A program made the translations under genes and the position numbers. A stretch of 64,000 nucleotides of DNA from Clostridiales bacterium (GTDB taxonomy: Bacteria > Bacillota > Clostridia > Lachnospirales > Lachnospiraceae). Of the stretch, positions 52,204 through 59,978 are shown piece after piece. The notes below the pieces were generated by a model. That model searched no databases, was not told the DNA's origin, and saw nothing but the letters and a program-made list of their open reading frames with translations. The stretch spans positions 1 to 64,000 of the forward strand of contig JAAYNV010000031.1 in NCBI GenBank assembly GCA_012520645.1, written 5' to 3'. Position 1 is the stretch's first letter; the number at the start of each line of letters is the position of its first letter.

Positions 52204-53355
52204 TCAGCGGAGTCTGCCCACTAATACCCTTAGTATGGGGAGACGTCCAAACAGTCCGGTCAGCAGAACAGAGCCTGCAAGCACGGCAAGTGTTTCTGCG
52301 AAATTCCGCAGGTAGGAGGGCGGAAGCGGATCGGAAAAGCGCATGATGCCAAACAGAGTCAGGTAGCCGGAGGTTAAGTAGATGCCGAGGCTGTTTCTGC
52401 CAAGCAGTGTCATTACGGGGAAACGGTAGTCCGGCAGCTTTTGCATGATAGATTTCCAAAGCAGGATAAAGAACACACAGCCGGCAAAGCCGATCAAAGT
52501 GCGGTGCAAATCAATAAAGAGCTGGGTTGTAATATCCTTTCCAATTAACTTATAGCCGGAAAGATAGATGAATGAGCTTTCGGTATAAAAGGAAAATAAA
52601 AACAGGAACAGCCCGCCCGAAACAAGCAGCAAGGAAAGCGGATGACGGTAAAGCAGGGTAAACAGCTGACACAGACGGGAGCCGTTCTGACCTGCTGCTT
52701 GACCGGAAGAAGCAGAATCTCCGGGAGCGCACGCAAAAGTGTTTTGCAAGAGCATGCCGTGAAAATAGAAGGCGGCAATATAGTACGGCAGCATATACTT
52801 ATAAGCACCAAGCCCCATGCCATCCGGCAGGAAGAACAGCGCCAGAAAGCCGAGGACGTAGAGCGGGATGGAATCGTGCAGGTAATAGTGCATGATATAT
52901 ACGATCAAAAAGCACCAGAAAACTGCCCATAAAAACCAGAAGTTTGTCAGAAAGCTTTTGAGATAATCTGACATTTGTGTCATAAAAGAGGGGTTGGGAT
53001 AGCCCATAATCCGATTGAAAACAAAAGCATAAATTTTTTCAAGGAGCGTCCATATGGCAATCGGAAGAAGCAGTCCGGCGGAGCGCCTTTTTAACAGACG
53101 GATACGGTCGGGAACCGTTTCTGCCCGTTCCAGACTGCCCCAGGCAAGATAACCGCTCAGGAGCATGAACAGAGGCATATGGAAGCTGTAGATAAACTGG
53201 TAAAGTTTATCCTCAAAATAGAGGGACTCCTGACGGAAGGTAAGTCCGCTGCCCTCCTGAATGCAGTGACCGAATACCATCAGAAAGACAGCAAAGCCCC
53301 GCAGAATGTCAGGCAGATGTTCGTGTTTAACTGTCTGGATTTCTTTTTCTGTCAT
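52204..53355 (-). CDS. Acyltransferase family 3 membrane protein
   Basis: HLPDILRGFAVFLMVFGHCIQEGSG; FIYSFHMPLFMLLSGYLAW; multiple TM helices. Confidence 0.88.
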   Translation of the reverse strand: MTEKEIQTVKHEHLPDILRGFAVFLMVFGHCIQEGSGLTFRQESLYFEDKLYQFIYSFHMPLFMLLSGYLAWGSLERAETVPDRIRLLKRRSAGLLLPIAIWTLLEKIYAFVFNRIMGYPNPSFMTQMSDYLKSFLTNFWFLWAVFWCFLIVYIMHYYLHDSIPLYVLGFLALFFLPDGMGLGAYKYMLPYYIAAFYFHGMLLQNTFACAPGDSASSGQAAGQNGSRLCQLFTLLYRHPLSLLLVSGGLFLFLFSFYTESSFIYLSGYKLIGKDITTQLFIDLHRTLIGFAGCVFFILLWKSIMQKLPDYRFPVMTLLGRNSLGIYLTSGYLTLFGIMRFSDPLPPSYLRNFAETLAVLAGSVLLTGLFGRLPILRVLVGRLR

Positions 53356-53472
53356 GAATGCGTCCTCCTGAATACATAGTCTATGGAAACTATTCTAGCA
53401 TAAATCCATACGGAATGAAACGGTCGTAGACATCATAAAATATAGCAACAGACGGACCGGGTGGTTTCGAAA

Positions 53473-53706
53473 ATGAAAAGAATGCAGACAAAGGGAATCC
53501 GGCTGCTCATGGCGGTTATTCTTCTGGTTTCCATGGTGGCAGTTGCCAGAGGGGCGGCGCAGATCGTCAACAGCAGCAAGGTGAAAGAGAGGCAGTATAC
53601 GGTGGTAATTGATGCGGGACATGGAAAGACCGCAGGGAGACCAAAAGAGTTTGAACTGGAATGTTCAGTATTATCTAGTGTTTCCTGTGGTGGAAGTATA
53701 ATATAG
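53473..53706 (+). pseudogene. N-acetylmuramoyl-L-alanine amidase 5' fragment (CwlD/AmiC-like), interrupted
   Basis: Signal anchor then QYTVVIDAGHGK; homology stops at the first catalytic motif and reads into A+T-rich unrelated sequence. Confidence 0.7.
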
Positions 53707-53728
53707 AGTGAAATGAAGGATTGGTGTG

Positions 53729-53759
53729 GCTTCTTATAGTAAGAAGCTGCACTTTTTTT
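53729..53759 (+). terminator. Rho-independent terminator
   Basis: GCTTCTTA tag TAAGAAGC then TTTTTTT. Confidence 0.75.
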
Positions 53760-53958
53760 ATAATTAAAAAAAGTACTTGGCATTAAATTTTGAATCTCTA
53801 AAATGCCGCAACTATTGAAGTTGGCGTTGTTTTGAGTTGAATTGACGAAAAATGGATTTTGAAGTGGCTTGTAAATGCTGAGTTGTGCAGGATTAGTGTA
53901 GCAGTTAGAAATTAGCAATATGCTATAATTAAATAAAAAACAGTTAAGGAGGTGGTTG

Positions 53959-53991
53959 ATGCAATATAAATTGGTTTTACTTGATTACTAA
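53959..53991 (+). CDS. Possible 10-aa leader peptide MQYKLVLLDY
   Basis: AAGGAGGTGGTTG RBS directly upstream; ATG CAA TAT AAA TTG GTT TTA CTT GAT TAC TAA. Confidence 0.35.
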   Translation: MQYKLVLLDY

Positions 53992-54065
53992 TATGGTTAT
54001 ACCATTGTTTTACTCGATGTTTTACGAGCGAGAAAGTCGCTAGTTATGCTGTTTTACGGTTTTAC
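53974..54065 (+). repeat. Five GTTTTAC direct repeats interleaved with short hairpins
   Basis: GTTTTAC at 53974, 54007, 54019, 54051 and 54059; hairpins ATGGT-TAT-ACCAT, CTCG..CGAG, AGCGA-GAAAG-TCGCT, GCTGT..ACAGC. Confidence 0.75.
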
Positions 54066-54088
54066 AGCTAAAAAACGGAGGGATAATT

Positions 54089-55819
54089 ATGGTTATAAAT
54101 AATGATTTTCAAAATGAAATCGATAATATCAATATGAAAATTTTTTCTATTGACGGATTAGAATTATTAATTGACGAAGATGATGTTAATGTTAAGTTTT
54201 CCATATTTGATTTCAGAAAACAGTGTATGTCACAGTTCTCTATAAAACGTAGTGTGCTTTCACCAGCTACTTTGAAAAAAGAAATCGTAAGACGTGGAGG
54301 AATTTGTCCGCAAGATATCCGAAAATTATACAACCTAGCAGAAGAATATGTTAATAAAATAATTATTGCAAATGAGTCCTCTACATGGAGTTATGCACAC
54401 TGTAACATCGGTTTTCGAGAATTTCAAGGTGAACTTGTGTTTGCAGCAAATTCAATAATTACGAAGAATGGTATCGTTGAGTCAAGATATTACGGACGAG
54501 TTCCTCTACAGCCTAAGGGGAAGTTAGAGGAACTAAAGCAACTTTATCAGGTATTAGTAAAAAATCAAAGTGTTGCAGTGCCATTATCAATTCTCGGAGT
54601 TGCTTCAGTAGTACTGAGTTTTGCCAACCACGTATGGGAAACTCATGTATATAATTTTATAGTGCATCTTTTGGGAACATCAAGTATAGGAAAATCTTCC
54701 ATTTTAATGTTGATTTCCTCTTTTTCGGGAAATCCATCTATTCCAAATGGGACTTTTCTTTCTTATCTTTCAACGCCTAACTCTATTATCGAATCACTTT
54801 GTGATTCTTATGGGCATTCATTTGTAATCGATGAGTTCTCGACAGCAGATAGTAAGAAAAATTGGACTTCTGAAGTTTACACAATAGCAAATGGTATGCG
54901 GAAAAACCGCAGTACTGCAGGAGGAATGAAGCTTCAGGAATCTAAAGGATTTGAGGGAGTTTACGTTTCGTCTGGAGAAATTAGTATGTCATGCAAGTGC
55001 GGCACCAATGAAGGAATTTCAGCTCGATTACTTGAGATTACTGCAGATTATGATTATTCAAACAATACATTGGATAAATTTACAACAAGTAGTCAAGAAT
55101 CTGATTATATTAAGACTGTCGCAAGCAATAATTATGGACTGATTGTTCCAGCCGTAGCCCAGTACTTGCTGAAAAATCCAAGCAAATATAATTATCTCAG
55201 AACTGTGTGGCTTAATAAGACGAAAGATAGATACAAGTTGGATGCTATTACACTAAACATTGGAAATCGTGTAATGGAATATGTGGCAATTATCATGACG
55301 GCTTGTGAAGTACTGCAAGACGTTTTAGAGGTGGAATTAGACAAGGACAAAATCTTTGAATATTTTTACTTTCAATTTTTGTACAAACGTTCAGATGATG
55401 AAAATATAGATGTGAAAGTGTATGATGCGATGAAATCTTTTATTAGTGCCAATCGGAAAAAGTTATATGATGCGAATTTTGTTTGGGGAGTACCTCCGTT
55501 GGATGAAGAACACATAGGATATTTCGTTGATTTGTCACACTATACAAATAAAGACAGACACAAAGGGGCAGATGGCAAATACTATGACTACCTAGCTATT
55601 TTTCCTGTCGATACCATTAATACGTATCTTAAGGGAAAAGGATTTGAAGACCCTAAGTTTGCAATCAACACATTGAGAAAAAAGAAATTGATAAAAGCTT
55701 CAAGGTCAGGTTCAAATCCTAAGCTTGATTACCCGATTGATGGCATCAATGTTCCTATGTATGCGATATGGCTTGATGTAAGTACAACGAATGTTAATCA
55801 CGCAATTAGTTATATATAA
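54089..55819 (+). CDS. DUF927 domain ATPase/helicase-like protein
   Basis: Walker A-like LLGTSSIGKSSIL, FVIDEFSTAD, IANGMRKNRS, YVSSGEISMSC...GISARLLEITADY. Confidence 0.82.
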   Translation: MVINNDFQNEIDNINMKIFSIDGLELLIDEDDVNVKFSIFDFRKQCMSQFSIKRSVLSPATLKKEIVRRGGICPQDIRKLYNLAEEYVNKIIIANESSTWSYAHCNIGFREFQGELVFAANSIITKNGIVESRYYGRVPLQPKGKLEELKQLYQVLVKNQSVAVPLSILGVASVVLSFANHVWETHVYNFIVHLLGTSSIGKSSILMLISSFSGNPSIPNGTFLSYLSTPNSIIESLCDSYGHSFVIDEFSTADSKKNWTSEVYTIANGMRKNRSTAGGMKLQESKGFEGVYVSSGEISMSCKCGTNEGISARLLEITADYDYSNNTLDKFTTSSQESDYIKTVASNNYGLIVPAVAQYLLKNPSKYNYLRTVWLNKTKDRYKLDAITLNIGNRVMEYVAIIMTACEVLQDVLEVELDKDKIFEYFYFQFLYKRSDDENIDVKVYDAMKSFISANRKKLYDANFVWGVPPLDEEHIGYFVDLSHYTNKDRHKGADGKYYDYLAIFPVDTINTYLKGKGFEDPKFAINTLRKKKLIKASRSGSNPKLDYPIDGINVPMYAIWLDVSTTNVNHAISYI

Positions 55820-55837
55820 AATAGAATAATTTTGAAG

Positions 55838-55875
55838 ATAAGGTGTATCAATCATTCGATACACCTTATTTAATT
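55838..55875 (+). terminator. Terminator after DUF927 gene
   Basis: 12-bp perfect stem ATAAGGTGTATC aatcattc GATACACCTTAT. Confidence 0.85.
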
Positions 55876-55981
55876 TATAGCAGACATTTTTAAGATTTTT
55901 TTTCAAACTAGCAATTCACTTCTTAAATAATAGAGGATGAGAAATAAACTTATAAAAGTTTTATAAGGCTTAAATCCAAAG

Positions 55982-56100
55982 GTGCTATCAAGGAGGGACA
56001 ATACCCAGCAATCCTTTCAATACTCGGCAGTTAAGTCATCTTACTACCACCACAAATAATTTCGTAGTGAGCCAGTTAACTCCAGCAGTTCTGATAGCAC
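55982..56100 (+). ncRNA. Candidate multi-helix structured RNA (5' UTR or independent)
   Basis: P1 GTGCTATCA/TGATAGCAC (55982-55990/56092-56100); P2 AGGAGGG/CCC..TCCT (55991-55997/56004-56006,56012-56015); P3 AGTTAA/TTAACT (56029-56034/56076-56081) enclosing CTTACTAC/GTAGTGAG (56040-56047/56064-56071). Confidence 0.6.
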
Positions 56101-56128
56101 AAAACAACTTATTTAAGGAGGATTTTTT

Positions 56129-56755
56129 ATGTTTGAATCAGCAGTGAAACAATTTGAATATCTCAAGGCGTTAGGCGAAGAGACTGCATTAATAGTCAGA
56201 GGACTGACAGATGGCACTAATTTAGCTGTGTACGAGGACAATATGCCGAATATGAAAAATGATGCTGAATTATTGGTAAGTTACAACAAAGCAGTCGATG
56301 CATGCAGAACTTGGTTAAAGGCTGTCTTAGCAGCAGAGCTGGTTAGTGAAACAGAGAAAGACATTTCCGCAGCAGTTTCGCTTTTACTGCCGGACAGACG
56401 ATTGGATGTAACAATTTATACTTCTGAGTTTCCTTTTGGAGGAGGAATTAATGCAGATATAGAAGAAAAAATACATACTCCATTAGGGACTATGAGTTTA
56501 TTTACCTATCGAATGCTTGTGGACATTCCAGATAATCCAGTCAGAGAGTTATATGGATTTTTTGAAGATTTGCTCCATCAGCTCCACAACATAATCATCA
56601 TGCCAAACCATCGAGATGGCGATGATGATATGTTAAGTATGGATATGCTGGAAGAAGAGGGGATAATAGACGTATTAGGCGTATATAAGGTAGATAGTTT
56701 ATTTTACAATATAAGAGATTTCTTTGATAAATATGCTGTTAAGGGGGTAGAGTAA
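56129..56755 (+). CDS. Hypothetical protein
   Basis: 208 aa ORF with AAGGAGG RBS; no family recognised. Confidence 0.7.
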   Translation: MFESAVKQFEYLKALGEETALIVRGLTDGTNLAVYEDNMPNMKNDAELLVSYNKAVDACRTWLKAVLAAELVSETEKDISAAVSLLLPDRRLDVTIYTSEFPFGGGINADIEEKIHTPLGTMSLFTYRMLVDIPDNPVRELYGFFEDLLHQLHNIIIMPNHRDGDDDMLSMDMLEEEGIIDVLGVYKVDSLFYNIRDFFDKYAVKGVE

Positions 56756-57196
56756 ATGGCTGAAGAACTGAAAAAAGTGCATTTCAGACCTCTAATAAAT
56801 GGTAATTTTGTATTGGATGGCTACAATAGGTTTGGATACCATATAGAGAAGGAGATATGTTGTCCAGACTTAGAATTAGTGGTAATGACACAATACAATA
56901 TGGATATCGTGTTTAAAAAAGGTAAGCGTTATACTGTATGGTTTAGAGACATAGATTTCTCAAAAATAAGTGTTCCTTTATACGTTAAAGGTTATAGGGT
57001 AAAAGCTGATTGTTGCCATGCCTTGTATGCAATAATTGCAGAAGTCAGCTATTATACCAGAGGACTGAGCAAAGAAATCAACAGAGATTACTTGCTAAAT
57101 ACTAAGGCACTGGCAAAATTTTATGTTAATCGTGATTTGGATATAATCATTAATATATTGCTTAAGGCTGCTGGTGGGGGAGAGCAATCTTCTTGA
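56756..57196 (+). CDS. Hypothetical protein
   Basis: 146 aa ORF directly following the stop codon of the upstream gene. Confidence 0.7.
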   Translation: MAEELKKVHFRPLINGNFVLDGYNRFGYHIEKEICCPDLELVVMTQYNMDIVFKKGKRYTVWFRDIDFSKISVPLYVKGYRVKADCCHALYAIIAEVSYYTRGLSKEINRDYLLNTKALAKFYVNRDLDIIINILLKAAGGGEQSS

Positions 57197-57222
57197 TATA
57201 AGTTCATATAGATAACGGAGAG

Positions 57223-57252
57223 GGACTTGTGGTGTGTGTCAAGTCCTTTTTC
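57223..57252 (+). terminator. Rho-independent terminator
   Basis: GGACTTG...CAAGTCC then TTTTTC. Confidence 0.75.
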
Positions 57253-57526
57253 ATATCATAATACAATCATAAAAACAGCCAGTTAAATTTATGTTTCTAA
57301 AGTCTTTTTGGGTACTATAATGATAGAAAGCATTTTGCCATTACCAACCATTGATTGACGTGTCTACTTTGGATGAGTTGGTATTTTTAGGTAGTTATAA
57401 GGTCTTATGAAACAGTGGATTTACACCCATATTTTTGTGTAGTTTCTTCAGTAAGAAATAGTGCAGAAATTCTAAGTGGGGTACTAATTAAAGGCATTTG
57501 CCCTGTTTTTTGAGAACTGAAAGCAC

Positions 57527-57562
57527 TTGATAAAATAGACAAATTGGGATATAATATGTCTA
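57527..57562 (+). promoter_or_regulatory. TA promoter with overlapping operator
   Basis: TTGATA (57527-57532)-17 bp-TATAAT (57550-57555); inverted repeat TAGACA (57536-57541)/TGTCTA (57557-57562) flanks the -10. Confidence 0.7.
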
Positions 57563-57581
57563 TATCAAGGAGGTGTTTTAA

Positions 57582-57860
57582 ATGTATGCACTACAGGAAA
57601 CTATAAGACCATCTGCCGATTTGCGAAATCATTATAACGAAATTTCAAGACAATGCAGAGAAGAAAACGAGGCAGTAATTATAACTGTAAATGGCAGGGG
57701 TGATACAGTGTCACTTGCCTATGAAGAATATAAGAGAATGAAATCAAGGATTGAGTTGTTGGAAATTTTGGCAGAAGCAGAGGATGATGTGAGAAATGGT
57801 CGGGTAGCACCAATCAGCGAAACCTTTGACGATTTAAGAAAACTGTTGCAGGAGGGATAA
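57582..57860 (+). CDS. Phd/YefM family antitoxin
   Basis: IRPSADLRNHYNEISRQCREENEAVIITVNGRGDTVSLAYEEYKRMKSRIELLEILAEAEDDVRNGR. Confidence 0.88.
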   Translation: MYALQETIRPSADLRNHYNEISRQCREENEAVIITVNGRGDTVSLAYEEYKRMKSRIELLEILAEAEDDVRNGRVAPISETFDDLRKLLQEG

Positions 57861-57862
57861 AT

Positions 57863-58180
57863 TTGAAATATAAAGTTATTCGTACTGAAACGGCAGATGC
57901 ACATATCAGAAAAATTATTTTGTATGTAGCTGAAAATTTTGGAAGTGAAGTTGCATTAAATAAACTGGAAGAATTGGAACAGAGTATTCTGGAGTTAGGT
58001 AATCATCCATCTATTGGAGTAGAACCTCGCTATCAGGTGCTTAAAAGGCAGGGATATAAGGTTTTGATATTGGAAAAAAATTTAGTGTTTTATAAGGTTA
58101 ATGAGGATAAAAAAGAAGTTATTATTTATGCGGTAGTAGACCAGCGGCAGGATTATTTAAATATTATCAGAGGATTATAG
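57863..58180 (+). CDS. RelE/ParE family toxin
   Basis: KYKVIRTETADAHIRKIILYVAENFGSEVALNKLEELEQSILELGNHPSIG...YKVLILEKNLVFYKVNEDKKEVIIYAVVDQRQDYLNII. Confidence 0.88.
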   Translation: MKYKVIRTETADAHIRKIILYVAENFGSEVALNKLEELEQSILELGNHPSIGVEPRYQVLKRQGYKVLILEKNLVFYKVNEDKKEVIIYAVVDQRQDYLNIIRGL

Positions 58181-58198
58181 AATATTATTTGTGTGACA

Positions 58199-58227
58199 GA
58201 GTCATCTTCGGATGGCTCTAATTTTTT
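58199..58227 (+). terminator. Rho-independent terminator with TTCG tetraloop
   Basis: GAGTCATC TTCG GATGGCTC then TAATTTTTT. Confidence 0.9.
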
Positions 58228-58377
58228 GCATATTTTTCGCTGATATGGCGAAGTTTAGCAAGTCATTCCATAAACCTAAGAAATAGTGTCTGATACGTTT
58301 GACTTGCTTTTAAGCTCGAGTAAGATAGACCATAACCCTGAACTTCTGGGGATTATTAGGAAAGGAGGCACGTGGCT

Positions 58378-58689
58378 ATGTTGTTACAAAATGTAGCAAA
58401 AAAGTATCCAAGGAACTATATTCTTCTCGCCCCTGCCAAACGTGATGATACTGGCAGAGTGCAAGACTGGCAGGTACTCAATAACGATAGGAATTATCAG
58501 AAGATAAAAGACCTCGCAGACTATTATCGCAGGGAAGGTATTAAAAACGCAGTTATCATCAGCACCGCCAAAACAGGTATGGATGTAGCACCAGATGAGT
58601 CAGCAAGATTCTTCAGAATTTTTCACAATATGTTTACAATTGCTGGAGTATCCATTAAATTCCCGATGACGTTGGGAGGTGAGGAATAA
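58378..58689 (+). CDS. Hypothetical protein
   Basis: ~104 aa ORF; start GTG 58372 or ATG 58378 after AAAGGAGG. Confidence 0.65.
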   Translation: MLLQNVAKKYPRNYILLAPAKRDDTGRVQDWQVLNNDRNYQKIKDLADYYRREGIKNAVIISTAKTGMDVAPDESARFFRIFHNMFTIAGVSIKFPMTLGGEE

Positions 58690-59090
58690 TGGCACTCAAG
58701 GACAGACTCACCAATGATTTTTTAGATAAAGCTCATAAGCGGTGGCGTACAGATATCAATGCAGATGTGTCTGACATCGTGCTTGATATGAAAGAAGCTG
58801 AAAAGCAGTTGGTGGAAAAAGAAAAGCAGAATATTCTTTTGACGTGGATGATGTCGCTTTACAGCTATGATGCAGTGCGTCTGCAAAGGGATATAACGAA
58901 AATGATTACATTAAAACCTTTTGAAGAACCCAGTGCAGAGGAGAGTAAAAAGCTGTTGCGAGTATTGTGGAATTCCACGCAGATGATGTTTCCAGATATG
59001 GATTATACGAAAATTTTTAATGAAATTGAGAAGTTCTCGTTATTTAATCGTCAATATCCAGACGATGGCAGTTCTCCATTTAAGTATTAA
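58689..59090 (+). CDS. Hypothetical protein
   Basis: 133 aa ORF, translationally coupled to the preceding ORF. Confidence 0.65.
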   Translation: MALKDRLTNDFLDKAHKRWRTDINADVSDIVLDMKEAEKQLVEKEKQNILLTWMMSLYSYDAVRLQRDITKMITLKPFEEPSAEESKKLLRVLWNSTQMMFPDMDYTKIFNEIEKFSLFNRQYPDDGSSPFKY

Positions 59091-59179
59091 AAAGGTATTT
59101 CCATCAACCTTTGGGGTATCCATATTTTCGTGGCAAAACCCTGCAAAACAAAATATTTTTAAAAATTTAGAAAAATAAC

Positions 59180-59210
59180 TTGCAATTCACTCTGTTTAGA
59201 GTGATAGATA
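59180..59210 (+). promoter_or_regulatory. Palindrome between promoter-like elements
   Basis: TCACTCT-GTTT-AGAGTGA (59187-59204) between TTGCAA (59180) and TAGATA (59205). Confidence 0.5.
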
Positions 59211-59267
59211 GGACACCAAAAAAATTATAGTAAATCCTGCAAAGCGAGTGCAGGGAAAGGAGCATAT

Positions 59268-59876
59268 ATGCTTATTAAATCAGTTAATGGAACTATTTTG
59301 AAAGTTGAAAAAGTAGAACCTGTAGTAGAAAAAAGAGACATCTTTAATGGAACTGTCAATCGTAGGGTGGCTGTGGCAAAAGACATGACACAGGACATCT
59401 CAGGGCTTTTATTCTCATTTGCATCTTCAGCTAGCCAGTTTGGGCTTGATGCATTCCAGGCAAACGAAGGCACGATGTTAATTGGGAACTTGCCGAGAAG
59501 GGGCGTGGAAGAATGTCTGGAGTCCATTTTAAAGAATGGCTATGCAGATTTGTCTGGCTACTCCTATCAGCCTAGTGAGGATATTACAAAGTTGAAATTT
59601 GATAATGGTAAGTCAGCCCCATATTTCATCAGAGGGTTTGCAGCGACTATGGGTTTAGAACGCCCGATGGGATTAAGTCCTTTTGCACCTGCTCAGATGG
59701 GTAATATTCCAGTAGGTGAAGATGATGGAGATTATACTGAAGATGAGCCTATGACGGCGGAAGATATGCGTAGAGATATCTATGCTATGTCTGATAAGTA
59801 CACAATCAGTCAGCTTGCCAATATGAATGAAGATGAATTGTCGGATATTCTTAAGGGAATTGAGAGCCAGTTCTAA
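59268..59876 (+). CDS. Hypothetical protein
   Basis: 202 aa ORF with GGAAAGGAG RBS; acidic C-terminal region; no family recognised. Confidence 0.7.
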   Translation: MLIKSVNGTILKVEKVEPVVEKRDIFNGTVNRRVAVAKDMTQDISGLLFSFASSASQFGLDAFQANEGTMLIGNLPRRGVEECLESILKNGYADLSGYSYQPSEDITKLKFDNGKSAPYFIRGFAATMGLERPMGLSPFAPAQMGNIPVGEDDGDYTEDEPMTAEDMRRDIYAMSDKYTISQLANMNEDELSDILKGIESQF

Positions 59877-59978
59877 GTAAATGTGAAATCTGTCTGCTGT
59901 TTTATGGCAGGCAGATTTTTTACAAGGCTGAGGTATGCAGATAGTAACGAAAATTTATTTTATGAAAGGAATTTGATT

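Noticed and set aside
53433-53918. 161-aa minus-strand ORF across the amidase/element junction
   Set aside because: Spans the junction and the 53729-53747 terminator hairpin, no recognisable motif and no clear RBS; treated as chance.
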